Shown: positions 17,489 to 25,550 of the stretch, in pieces
Position numbering within the stretch: position 1 is the first letter of the stretch
Layout of the letters: the number at the start of each line of letters is the position of its first letter
DNA from: an uncultured Spirochaetales bacterium
GTDB lineage: Bacteria; Spirochaetota; Spirochaetia; Sphaerochaetales; Sphaerochaetaceae
DNA length: 64,000 nt
Reading direction: 5' to 3'
Assembly (NCBI GenBank): GCA_949293595.1
Contig: CASFDW010000001.1
Span: 434,001 to 498,000, forward strand
Notes under the pieces: generated by a model
The model's database searches: none
Told to the model about the DNA's origin: nothing
Seen by the model: only the letters and a program-made list of their open reading frames with translations
Translations under genes and position numbers: made by a program

Positions 17489-18508
17489 TCAGTCCTTGTC
17501 GTCCTGTTCGAGGGAGGCCCTCTTTCTGGCAAGGTACTTCCTTTCCGCGGGTGTCTTTTTCTTGAGCCTGCTCCCGTTGGCCTTCATCAGCAGTCTGTTG
17601 CGTTTGTCCGAGATGACATAGCTGCCGACAAGCGCGACCAGTATGCATGCGACAACGAGGACTATCCATGCCCAAGGGCTGTCCATGCCGGGAATCGAAA
17701 CATTCATGCCGAAGAACCCCGTGATGAAGGTGGGGAACATCAGCGAAAGCGAGATTATTGTCAGACGCTTCATGATTATGTTCATGTTGTTTCCGATGAC
17801 TGAGGCGAATGCATCCATGGTGCCCGTGAGGATGTCGGAATAGATGTTGGCCATCTGGATCGCCTGACGGTTGTCGGTGACCGCATCCTCCAGGAATTCC
17901 CTCTCCTCGTCGCTGTTGAGGTTGAAGAACGGGGTTTTCTGGAGTTTTTCCAGCAGCATCTCGTTACCGTTGAGGCTGGTGGTGAAATAGACGAGCGACT
18001 TCTGGATCTGCAGGAGCTGGATGAGCTCATAGTTCATGATCGACTTGTGGAGCTGCTCCTCCACCAGGTCCTTCTGCCTGTTGATGTATTTCAGAAGACG
18101 GATGTACACAAGGGCCGCGCGTCCGAGTATGGACAAGACCAAGCCCTCCTTCGTGTTGACAGGACACGAACGGACGCGTCGTCGGGCAAGGTCGTCTATG
18201 ACGACGCTGTCCTCCTTGCAGATGGTCACTATCTTGTCCGGGAAAAGGACTATGCCGAGCGGTATGCAGGTTCGGACAAGCGGATTGTCCTCGTCCTCCT
18301 CCTCGCTCGGAAGACGGCATATGATGACGGTGTACCCGTCCTCCCTCTCGATCCTGGCCTGCTCGTCAGAGTCCATGATGTCGGCGAGGATCTCGCTGGA
18401 GATCATATGTTCGTCCGTAAGCACGGAGATGTCCTCCCTGGTGATTTCACGGGCATCGATCCAGGTATAGTTCTGCTCCGGTGTCAAATCATTTCTTTTT
18501 ACAATCAT
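17489..18508 (-). CDS. corA: CorA-family magnesium/divalent cation channel
   Basis: Pentameric inner-membrane channel for Mg2+ and related ions. The 339 residues have a long alpha/beta and helical cytoplasmic domain and two C-terminal membrane helices, with the signature GFFGMNVS in the loop after the first helix (YxFGMN family; here F replaces the usual Tyr). A basic tail follows. A terminator-like hairpin whose T-run ends 12 bases before the ATG suggests leader control. Confidence 0.92.
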   Translation of the reverse strand: MIVKRNDLTPEQNYTWIDAREITREDISVLTDEHMISSEILADIMDSDEQARIEREDGYTVIICRLPSEEEDEDNPLVRTCIPLGIVLFPDKIVTICKEDSVVIDDLARRRVRSCPVNTKEGLVLSILGRAALVYIRLLKYINRQKDLVEEQLHKSIMNYELIQLLQIQKSLVYFTTSLNGNEMLLEKLQKTPFFNLNSDEEREFLEDAVTDNRQAIQMANIYSDILTGTMDAFASVIGNNMNIIMKRLTIISLSLMFPTFITGFFGMNVSIPGMDSPWAWIVLVVACILVALVGSYVISDKRNRLLMKANGSRLKKKTPAERKYLARKRASLEQDDKD

Positions 18509-18520
18509 GTTCCACGCCCC

Positions 18521-18559
18521 AAAAAGACGCCGGGCGCGGAAAAGGTGTCAGCGCCTGGC
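18521..18559 (-). promoter_or_regulatory. Terminator-like hairpin in the corA leader
   Basis: On the minus strand GCCAGGCGC (18559-18551) pairs with GCGCCCGGC (18537-18529) with one mismatch, followed by GTCTTTTT (18528-18521) and then a G-rich ribosome site and the corA ATG at 18508. This is the layout of a transcription attenuator. No known magnesium riboswitch fold was recognised. The remaining 18560-18751 stretch has a CCGGAC/GTCCGG hairpin near 18634 and three GATAAC hexamers (18589, 18614, 18661). Confidence 0.4.
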
Positions 18560-18751
18560 GGAAAAAACGATTGAAGATGCAGGTAAAGGATAACTGCCGT
18601 CGTCCATGTCGCTGATAACTCCTTGTCAATCCTCCGGACAAAGGTCCGGGTCTATCTGAGGATAACACTATTTTCCAAAAAGGGAAAGAGTAAAACAGGA
18701 AGGCTGAAGCGCGTATATGCAAGGGGCACGGTTATGGTTTAAGATGGACCT

Positions 18752-18931
18752 ATGAAAGCGATCCTCTCCCTTCTTGCAGCCCTTGCTACATATCTTGCGG
18801 CATTCTTCATCGTCAGCCTCGCCTACGGTGGCAACGTGGACTCGTTCGGCTTCTGCATCGCCGTGGTGCCCGCCATCGTCGTATGGATCCTCGTGAAAAA
18901 ACGTCTGGGGCAATGGAAAAGGAAAAAATAA
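18752..18931 (+). CDS. Small membrane protein, 59 residues
   Basis: An open frame from ATG 18752 to TAA 18931. It encodes two hydrophobic helices (LSLLAALATYLAAFFIVSLA and FGFCIAVVPAIVVWILV) joined by a short loop and a basic tail (KKRLGQWKRKK), giving an inside-positive topology. There is no strong ribosome site. Codon use is like its neighbours (many GCC, CTC, ATC). Function unknown; it lies 58 bases before the outer-membrane protein gene and could share a transcript. Confidence 0.6.
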   Translation: MKAILSLLAALATYLAAFFIVSLAYGGNVDSFGFCIAVVPAIVVWILVKKRLGQWKRKK

Positions 18932-18989
18932 ACTTCTCTGTACTTTATGCATGGATTATGCTATCCCTTAAGTATATGGAGGAAAACAG

Positions 18990-19508
18990 ATGAAAAAAGC
19001 TTTAATCGTCATGCTGATGGCATTGGTGGCGGCTTCCGGGGCATATGCGTCGAATGTCGACGTGAGTCTCGCAGCAGGAGCAACCACGAATTATTTCAAT
19101 ATGGGCTTCTCCGCCGGGGACAAGGAACAGGATTTCAAGGCCGAAGTAGGTCTTCAGGCGGATGTGGACGTGTTCTTCGACTCGCACAACGGATTCTATG
19201 TGGGTCTTGGATACCTCTCACAGGGAAACGAGATCACGATAGGAGGAGGATATGCCTACACCACTCCGGTCGACAAGATGGACATGGTCCTGACGGTCGG
19301 ACCGAAGTTCATAATCAAAGGCAAGACCACCACGTTCGGGGCCGATCTGGATGCCAATTTCAAATACAACATCTACAAGGGATGCTTCATCCGCTTCGGA
19401 GCCGGCATCGATCTTGCATTCGTGGATTTCGGCAACAACCAGAAGACCCTGGGATACTTCGAATTCCAGTTCCTCGTACCGCAGCTTGCGATCGGCTGGG
19501 ATTTCTGA
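18990..19508 (+). CDS. Outer-membrane beta-barrel protein
   Basis: A 172-residue exported protein. Residues 1-20 form a signal peptide (MKKALIVMLMALVAASGAYA), and the mature part alternates polar and hydrophobic residues in short strands typical of an eight-stranded barrel. The last residue is Phe (IGWDF), the usual BAM-recognition C-terminus. GGAGG is 8 bases before the ATG. It is followed by a clear terminator. Family and ligand are not recognised. Confidence 0.75.
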   Translation: MKKALIVMLMALVAASGAYASNVDVSLAAGATTNYFNMGFSAGDKEQDFKAEVGLQADVDVFFDSHNGFYVGLGYLSQGNEITIGGGYAYTTPVDKMDMVLTVGPKFIIKGKTTTFGADLDANFKYNIYKGCFIRFGAGIDLAFVDFGNNQKTLGYFEFQFLVPQLAIGWDF

Positions 19509-19523
19509 GGAATCTTAAAAGCC

Positions 19524-19554
19524 AGGTGCCACCGGAAGGTGGCATTTGTTTTTC
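19524..19554 (+). terminator. Terminator of the outer-membrane protein gene
   Basis: TGCCACC (19527-19533) and GGTGGCA (19538-19544) pair around a GGAA loop, followed by TTTGTTTTT. Confidence 0.85.
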
Positions 19555-19561
19555 CGGCACA

Positions 19562-20272
19562 TCAGCCGGAATTCCGTATCCTTCCGACATTGCGGTTCAT
19601 AAGATGTCTGCCCAGCCTCCTGTACAGAAAGGCCTTGAAGGGCGGGACATCCTGACGGTATTCCGTCAGAAAGTCGTCGGGACAGTCATGGATCCCGAGA
19701 TCCCTGGTGATCCCTTCGCTCTGTATGCGTGTGTCGTTCCTGTCGAAATCAATCACCATATTGCGGAAATCCCTCACAGCGACCCCGTATCCACAGAATG
19801 CGCCGGTGCAGCCGGGATACATCATCCGAAGGTGTGAAAGGTAGGCCTTGTCCAGTATGTAGGCCTCAAGCCCGTACCATACCCCCTCGAGATGGACCTC
19901 CACCCAGCCGTGAAGGATATCCCCGGGTGCGCTTTTGTACACGATTTTGGTCATCACCCCTTTCTGAAGCTTCTTGGTGACTGTAAAGCCATGCAACCGG
20001 CACGGGATGCCGGCCCCGCGGAGCAAAGCCATGAAAAGCGTCGCCTTGGTGTTGCATTGCCCGTACCCGTCGGCCAGGACCGCCGATGCGGGAATACCGT
20101 CGTCGGCATTGTAGCCGAACAAGATCTCGTCACGGACAAAACCATATATCTCCCTTATGCGGTGGTATGCATCCAGGTCGTTAAACTTCCTTTCATCGAT
20201 CAGCTGCCGTATCCCTGCGGATGAAAAGTCCAGCATGGGCGTTTCCCTCAGATACCGTTCCATATGGTCCAC
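19562..20272 (-). CDS. Transglutaminase-like cysteine protease-fold protein
   Basis: A 236-residue cytoplasmic protein of the transglutaminase-like superfamily; substrate unknown. The catalytic Cys lies in GYGQCNTKATLF and the His in LHGWVEVHL, with an acidic residue after it (LEAYILD). There is no signal peptide. I chose GTG 20272 because GGGAGG lies 8 bases upstream; the ATG three codons later is possible. It is a lone gene convergent with the outer-membrane protein gene, separated by a terminator. Confidence 0.72.
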   Translation of the reverse strand: MDHMERYLRETPMLDFSSAGIRQLIDERKFNDLDAYHRIREIYGFVRDEILFGYNADDGIPASAVLADGYGQCNTKATLFMALLRGAGIPCRLHGFTVTKKLQKGVMTKIVYKSAPGDILHGWVEVHLEGVWYGLEAYILDKAYLSHLRMMYPGCTGAFCGYGVAVRDFRNMVIDFDRNDTRIQSEGITRDLGIHDCPDDFLTEYRQDVPPFKAFLYRRLGRHLMNRNVGRIRNSG

Positions 20273-20410
20273 CGCGCATTCCTCCCGTGTCTCACAATGC
20301 CGCACATCCGTTTCCCGATGCAGGCCTCCACATCTTCAATAGTACCATAATTTCAATCGGCCTTGCATGCCGTGAACGGCCTGCACCGGCCCCACTCTAC
20401 AATAAGTCGA

Positions 20411-20439
20411 TTGCACAGCCCTGCAACTTCTGCAATAAT
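20411..20439 (+). promoter_or_regulatory. Leaderless promoter of the XRE regulator
   Basis: TTGCAC (20411-20416), 17 bases, AATAAT (20434-20439) preceded by an extended TGC. The predicted start is 20446-20447, at the ATG. No ribosome site is present. Confidence 0.55.
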
Positions 20440-20446
20440 CGTTCCC

Positions 20447-21004
20447 ATGGAAAGAAAATGGAATGCGATAAGGCAGGCTCGGCTTGAGCAAGGCCTCACC
20501 CAGAAAAGACTTGCGGAGATGATCAATGTTTCGGACAAGGCCGTTTCAAAATGGGAGCGCGGACTGGGTCTGCCCGATGTCCAAACCCTACCGAGGCTTT
20601 CAAGGGTGCTTGGCATATCCATATCCTCGATAATCGGGGAGGAAGAGGAGAAGAAAGTGAAAAAGACATGCTTCTATTACTGTCCCACATGCCATTCGGT
20701 TGCATCGAGCCAGGGGGAGATGGAGATATCGTGCTGCGGCAGGAGGCTTCCAGCACTGAAGGAGGAGAAGGCGGAGGAATGCGGGAGGCTCATGACGGAG
20801 GATGTCGAGGACGAGATCCACGTCACATCCCCCTACCCGCAGACAAAGGAGGACCATGTCGTCTTCATCGCGTTTGCAAACGGGGAGAGGACCGAAATCG
20901 TCAGGACATACCCGGAATGGGACGTATCGGTGCGATTCAAGAAGAGACGCGGGAAACTGTTCTTCTTCAGGACATCAGGCAGGCTCTGCTACCAGTTGGT
21001 CTGA
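20447..21004 (+). CDS. XRE regulator with desulfoferrodoxin-like C-terminal domain
   Basis: A 185-residue fusion. Residues 1-65 are an XRE helix-turn-helix (GLTQKRLAEMINVSDKAVSK). Residues 78-105 have a desulforedoxin-type FeS4 pattern (YYCPTCH, then SCCG), four cysteines suited to bind one iron. Residues 125-185 resemble the superoxide reductase fold, but of the catalytic histidine motif only one His remains (PYPQTKEDHVVF), so catalysis is unlikely. The natural reading is an iron or oxygen-stress sensing repressor. Targets are not identified. It converges on the small gene at 21006 with one base between. Confidence 0.75.
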   Translation: MERKWNAIRQARLEQGLTQKRLAEMINVSDKAVSKWERGLGLPDVQTLPRLSRVLGISISSIIGEEEEKKVKKTCFYYCPTCHSVASSQGEMEISCCGRRLPALKEEKAEECGRLMTEDVEDEIHVTSPYPQTKEDHVVFIAFANGERTEIVRTYPEWDVSVRFKKRRGKLFFFRTSGRLCYQLV

Positions 21005-21005
21005 G

Positions 21006-21236
21006 CTACCGCCGGCGGAGGCGCACGGAATAGGAGCCACGGAAAAGGCGCGTCGGGATAATGTCGTATTCGATGCCGTCTATCTCCACCACCCTTTGGG
21101 AAAGGAACGAATACGACAGGTCCTCCCTCATGCAGTACGATTCCACGATCCGTCGCATGACCACCCCATCCGGCGGGGACGACAGCACCTCGTCAGTATC
21201 CAGGACGAGCGTCTTTTTGAAAATTCCTGTTATCAT
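21006..21236 (-). CDS. Small conserved-looking protein at the end of the pyr operon
   Basis: A 76-residue cytoplasmic protein I do not recognise. Its ATG (21236) overlaps the pyrC stop in an ATGA, so it is translationally coupled and should be made with the pyrimidine enzymes. Two short alpha/beta segments and a basic C-terminus (SYSVRLRRR) are seen; no cysteines pair or known motif. An in-frame GTG two codons upstream is an alternative start. A pyrimidine-linked role is only inferred from position. Confidence 0.6.
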   Translation of the reverse strand: MITGIFKKTLVLDTDEVLSSPPDGVVMRRIVESYCMREDLSYSFLSQRVVEIDGIEYDIIPTRLFRGSYSVRLRRR

Positions 21237-22270
21237 TGCCACAAAAACGGGTGGAACGGATATTCCGCATCCACCATGCGGAACCTTTCGGCTGCATCCC
21301 CTGGAAGGAACACATCCTCGTTTCCCAGATCGAATATCCTGAGGACGTTGCCGCCGAAAAGGTCCCTCAGCCTGGACTCGGATGCGCCGGCCCTCCTCAG
21401 CCTGTCCAAAAGCAGCAGGCTTCCCGCGAAGCCCGGAATACCGCTTGCGCCGTTGATCTTGTCCGCCACGGTATGCGGGGCATGATCGCTCTCGACATAA
21501 TCTATCCTACCATCCAGAAGGGATGAGAATATGAAATCGCGGTCTCCGGCGGATCTGAGCGGAGGATTCATCTTGAGATACCTCTCCCGCTTCGAAGCAT
21601 CCCGTGAGGACAGGAGCGCATGATGCGCGGTCGCACCGCATGAAATCCTCATTCCGGCCCTCTTAGCCTCCTGGACAAGCTCCACCGCCCCACGTGTGGA
21701 TATGTGGCACACATGGAGATGTCCCCTGAAGCCCGTTTCCCTGGCAATGCGGATTATCCTGTCCACGGCGTATATCTCGCCCTCTGCCGGTCTTGCAAGC
21801 GAATGCGTGGAAAAATCAAGGGGATCGGACAGATCCGGTCTGTTGAATTCCTCGGCCTCGGCATGGAGTGCAAGCACCCCCTCGTAAGAGCAGTCGGCAA
21901 GGGTGCGCATCACGCTCCTCTGCTCCGCCTCGGTGACAAGCCCCATGTTCCCGGTGCTGTGGGCCAGAAACATCTTCAGCCCAACTGCAAGAGGAAACAG
22001 TTCCCCGTGGAGACGGCACATCTGCTCGACCTGTGAAGGATCGGATGTGAGCCCCGGGTACACATGGTAGGCCACGCCATGCCTCTCCACGGATGGAGAT
22101 GCAAGCGCCAGGCGCGACAGCACGGCCTCACGGCTCGTGAGGCAGGTGCTGGTGTTTGGCATGTCGAATACCCGGGTTATGCCGGCAAGTCCTGCGGCAT
22201 GAAGCCCGTGCTCCACCGTCTCCTTATCCTTCTGCGCCCAGTCGCGCAAATGCACATGGGGATCTATCAT
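21233..22270 (-). CDS. pyrC: Dihydroorotase
   Basis: Third step of pyrimidine synthesis, closing carbamoyl aspartate to dihydroorotate. The 345 residues hold a binuclear zinc site: HVHLRD at residues 5-10, the lysine to be carbamylated in VGLKMFL, His in LHAEAEE and HVCHIS, and Asp in ESDHAPH. This is the class I type. GGAG is 6 bases before the ATG, and the ATG directly follows the pyrDK stop. Part of the pyr operon. Confidence 0.92.
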   Translation of the reverse strand: MIDPHVHLRDWAQKDKETVEHGLHAAGLAGITRVFDMPNTSTCLTSREAVLSRLALASPSVERHGVAYHVYPGLTSDPSQVEQMCRLHGELFPLAVGLKMFLAHSTGNMGLVTEAEQRSVMRTLADCSYEGVLALHAEAEEFNRPDLSDPLDFSTHSLARPAEGEIYAVDRIIRIARETGFRGHLHVCHISTRGAVELVQEAKRAGMRISCGATAHHALLSSRDASKRERYLKMNPPLRSAGDRDFIFSSLLDGRIDYVESDHAPHTVADKINGASGIPGFAGSLLLLDRLRRAGASESRLRDLFGGNVLRIFDLGNEDVFLPGDAAERFRMVDAEYPFHPFLWQ

Positions 22271-23950
22271 CTAAAGCTCCACACGGTTGTCGAGGATGTA
22301 ACGCCACGTGACGAAGGTCCCCTCCTTGCATGCAAGATGTCCGCCACAGACGCATTCGCCGCACAACCCGACACCGCACATGGTCATCTTCTCGAGGGAG
22401 ATATATATCCTCTCGGCAGGAAGTCCGAAGGACATGAACATGTCCGCGGCCTTATGCATCATCACGGATGGACCGACCACATACACAGCCACATCACCGG
22501 CGACATCGTCCTTGCAATAGCTCTCCAAAACCCTTCCGGGCCTTCCGTTGTCGGCCACGATCCTGTACGACCCGTACCTTTCAAGATCCTCCTGCATGAG
22601 GCCGCATCCGTCAACTGGCTCCTCCGGCAGTCCCAGCCTGATGTCAAGGTCGGTTCCTTCGCCGTGAAGCTTCTCGGCAAGGAGGTTCAGCACGACCACT
22701 CCGGTGCCACCTCCAAGCAGAAGGGCCTTTTGCGTATGGATGTTCTCCACCTGTCTGCCGCAGAGTCCGCGGGTATAGACGACATCCCCCTCCTCCAGAT
22801 GCGAAGAGGCCTCCGTGAACGGACCCCTGATCTTGATTATGAAAGTCAGAGGATCGTTTTTGGCGACGCTGAAGGGCCTTTCACCGACATCCGGAATCCA
22901 TAGGAAGCAGAACTCACCGGCCTTGCAGGTGCTTTTCCCGTCAAGGGTGAGTATCACGGTGTCGTTCCCGTACATCCTTCTGGAGACGACGGTGTGCCGT
23001 TCGTATTCGAGGTTGTCATGACGGGATGACAAGAGCGGTCCCACATCCCCGCCTTCCTTGATGCGAGAGAAATAGAGGGCCCAGTCCTCCGGTTCTACGC
23101 GGGCGATCGCGGAACCAATGCCAACACTGTCAGCACCGGCATCCATCAGGGCCCGCGCATCCTCCGCAGTGGTAACACCACCCATGCCAAGGATGATGGG
23201 ATCGTCACCGATCCTTTCCCGTATGCTCCGTACTGCATTGATGGCGGTGTCGAAAACCCATGCGCCGCTCGCGCCGCCCTTCCCGCCAAGCTTGTTGAAC
23301 AGGATGGGATGCCCGTCCTTGAGATAGAGCCTGGGACCGACGGTGTTTATAGCCGCGATCCCGTCGGCACCGGCCTCCACAGCAGCCTCGGCGATGTCCG
23401 CGATATCGGGAACATTCGGCGTCAGCTTGATGATCAGCAGCGCCCTGCGTTCAGGATATGCATCGCATATGGCCCTGACGAACGATCCGACGGTCTCCCT
23501 GTCGCTTCCTATCGAAGCCCCGTATCCCTTTGCGGCATGCGGGCAGGAGAAATTGAGCTCGAGAAGATCCGCCACCGAATCGAACTTCCTGACAAGGGTT
23601 ATGAAATCCTTCTCGTCGTTAGCGGAAAGGGACACGTTCAAAAGAGCCCTCATCCCCTCCTTTCTCAATTCCTCGAGCTCCGGGTAGGCCTTGTCCATTC
23701 CAGGATTGCGCAATCCAACGGAATTGCCGAAATCGCCCAAGGCCGGGCTTGTGATGACGGGAGGCGTGTTTCCCGGGTTCATCCTCACCTGGAAGCTTTT
23801 CGTGGTTATGATGTCCACGGCAGGGACAGACCTGTCGAAAAGCCTCACCAGCTCGATCTTCGTGCTCGCCACACCGGATACGGTGGAAAGCACCATGTTC
23901 TTTTTCAGATGGTTGTGATGTAAAAGGCCGTATGCCCTCTCAGATCTCAA
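22271..23950 (-). CDS. pyrDK: Dihydroorotate dehydrogenase fused to its electron-transfer subunit (PyrD-PyrK)
   Basis: One 559-residue chain joins both subunits of the class 1B, NAD-linked dihydroorotate dehydrogenase. Residues 1 to about 320 are PyrD (LELNFSCPHA with the catalytic Cys, GADGIAAINTV, GMGGVTTAEDA for FMN). Residues from about 330 are PyrK, with the FAD region (ERPFSVAKNDP), nucleotide part (LLGGGTGVV) and the 2Fe-2S cysteines CGVGLCGECVC...C near the end. The start is TTG at 23950, supported by GGAGG 7 bases upstream and a 4-base overlap with the pyrF stop. PyrK normally is a separate gene. No stop or frameshift lies at the junction. Confidence 0.9.
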   Translation of the reverse strand: MRSERAYGLLHHNHLKKNMVLSTVSGVASTKIELVRLFDRSVPAVDIITTKSFQVRMNPGNTPPVITSPALGDFGNSVGLRNPGMDKAYPELEELRKEGMRALLNVSLSANDEKDFITLVRKFDSVADLLELNFSCPHAAKGYGASIGSDRETVGSFVRAICDAYPERRALLIIKLTPNVPDIADIAEAAVEAGADGIAAINTVGPRLYLKDGHPILFNKLGGKGGASGAWVFDTAINAVRSIRERIGDDPIILGMGGVTTAEDARALMDAGADSVGIGSAIARVEPEDWALYFSRIKEGGDVGPLLSSRHDNLEYERHTVVSRRMYGNDTVILTLDGKSTCKAGEFCFLWIPDVGERPFSVAKNDPLTFIIKIRGPFTEASSHLEEGDVVYTRGLCGRQVENIHTQKALLLGGGTGVVVLNLLAEKLHGEGTDLDIRLGLPEEPVDGCGLMQEDLERYGSYRIVADNGRPGRVLESYCKDDVAGDVAVYVVGPSVMMHKAADMFMSFGLPAERIYISLEKMTMCGVGLCGECVCGGHLACKEGTFVTWRYILDNRVEL

Positions 23951-24828
23951 AGACTTGCCTCCGAAATGAGTTTTTCCAGCCCGTTGAGACAAGCCTTGGT
24001 CCAATCCGCGGGTGCTGGGGCCTTCTTCCAGGGATGGGTGAGTCCGCTGGAGGAGTTGATCCTTGCCAGACGGACGTCGTAGTCCGACCTCCGAAGGGCA
24101 TCCATGACCTCCGGCGCGCTTCCTCCCTGGCTACCGACCCCGGGGATCAGCATGGAGATGCCCTTTCCCGCAAAATACGAGGCGATGTCCTCGAGCTCCT
24201 TCAGGTTAGTGGCTCCGACGACAGCTCCGTAGCCGGGGTTTCCATCCGCCCATCTGGCGATCGTATGCGCCACCGCCATGTAAAGCGGATACTGCTCCTT
24301 CTCGTCGACGCTGTCGAGCATCAGCCGGTTCTGGAGGTCCGCACCTCCGGGATTGCTCGTGCGGTTGAGTATGTACATCCCCTTGCCAGGAAAAGCAAAC
24401 GGCCCGATGCTGTCCGTACCCATGTACGGGGATACCGTGACGGAATCGGTATTCCAGCAGCAGAATGCCTCGTTGGCGTAGTTGAGGCTGGATTTTGCGA
24501 TATCACCCCTCTTGCTGTCCAATATCACGGGAATACCGGGAAAGAAGGAAGAAAGCATGTCCAAAACCGCCGCAAGCGCCCGGCTTCCGTCGAAACGGCC
24601 CTCGCGCGGTCTGTCGAGAACGCTGTAATAGCCTATGTTCGGTTTGAAGGCGGCAGGACACAATCCTGCCCCAGAGACAGCAGAGAACAGCGTCTCTGCA
24701 TATCTGCATATCCTGGAATAATCGTCGAGATCATCATACGGGAGCACCTGGACCACCGGATCCAGCCCCATGCATACCACGTTTCCCGCCTTTTCGGCAC
24801 TTGTGATGAGTCTTTCATTGTAATCCAT
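23947..24828 (-). CDS. pyrF: Orotidine 5'-phosphate decarboxylase (type 2)
   Basis: Last step to UMP. The 293 residues include the catalytic charge network in LDSKRGDIAKSS and the phosphate region PGVGSQGG, of the long type 2 family found in mycobacteria and some other phyla. The ATG at 24828 has GGAGG 7 bases upstream and follows the pyrE stop by 2 bases. The last codons supply the ribosome site and start of pyrDK. Confidence 0.93.
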   Translation of the reverse strand: MDYNERLITSAEKAGNVVCMGLDPVVQVLPYDDLDDYSRICRYAETLFSAVSGAGLCPAAFKPNIGYYSVLDRPREGRFDGSRALAAVLDMLSSFFPGIPVILDSKRGDIAKSSLNYANEAFCCWNTDSVTVSPYMGTDSIGPFAFPGKGMYILNRTSNPGGADLQNRLMLDSVDEKEQYPLYMAVAHTIARWADGNPGYGAVVGATNLKELEDIASYFAGKGISMLIPGVGSQGGSAPEVMDALRRSDYDVRLARINSSSGLTHPWKKAPAPADWTKACLNGLEKLISEASL

Positions 24829-24830
24829 GA

Positions 24831-25526
24831 TCAGCCCTCCTTCGGAAAGCCGTGGGCAGCTCCCCATGAAAACGGATCGTTCCTCCATTCACGCAGGGTT
24901 GCGGCCTCTCCGGAGGTGACATATCCGGTCTCCTCGGCGATCCTGATCATGAGATCGTACGAGAGGATCGTATGGTAGCAGCAGCTCGGCTGGAGTGATG
25001 CGAAGGCATCGCTGCTGGCCTTGAGCCCGTAGGTGAATATGCCGAGGCATGTGTCCACGAGCCCATCTGCCGACCTGATGGCCTCTACGGCCTTTATCGA
25101 GGATGAGCCGGTGCTGATGAGGTCCTCGATCAAAAGGACCTTCGCCCCCTCGTAGCTTCCGCTCCTTCCAAGGCCTTCGATCTGATGGCCCAGTCCGTGG
25201 TCCTTGTTTCCACCACGCACATATGAAAGCGGCTTGTTCAGCCTGTCAGCAAGGCTTGTGGCATGAGGAATGCCCGCGGTGGCGGTTCCAGCGATGTTGT
25301 CGAACTGGAGATTCAATGATTCTATCATGTCGGAGAACGCGTCGCAGATCAGCGCCCTGTATTTCGCAGAGGCCAAAAACTGCCTGTTGTCGTTGTAGAT
25401 CGGCATCCTGTACCCGCTTGCCCATTTGAATGGTTCCTTGGGACTGAGACGGATCGCACCAAGATCGAAAGCAGCCTTCGCAAGCTGCGTACCGTAGTAA
25501 GTCGTTATTTCATTCAGTGTCTTCAT
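24831..25526 (-). CDS. pyrE: Orotate phosphoribosyltransferase
   Basis: Joins orotate and PRPP to give OMP. The 231 residues carry the PRPP motif VLLIEDLISTGSS and the flexible-loop region GGNKDHGLGHQIEG. The ATG at 25526 has GGAG six bases upstream; an in-frame ATG four codons earlier lacks one. Second gene of the pyr operon, 24 bases after pyrBI. PRPP comes from prs at 38 kb. Confidence 0.93.
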   Translation of the reverse strand: MKTLNEITTYYGTQLAKAAFDLGAIRLSPKEPFKWASGYRMPIYNDNRQFLASAKYRALICDAFSDMIESLNLQFDNIAGTATAGIPHATSLADRLNKPLSYVRGGNKDHGLGHQIEGLGRSGSYEGAKVLLIEDLISTGSSSIKAVEAIRSADGLVDTCLGIFTYGLKASSDAFASLQPSCCYHTILSYDLMIRIAEETGYVTSGEAATLREWRNDPFSWGAAHGFPKEG

Positions 25527-25550
25527 ATCGTGCTCCATTATAACAGAATA

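Noticed and set aside
18589..18666. Three GATAAC hexamers before the small membrane protein gene
   Set aside because: Spacing is irregular (25 and 47 bases) and a six-base word is expected now and then by chance; kept only as a remark.
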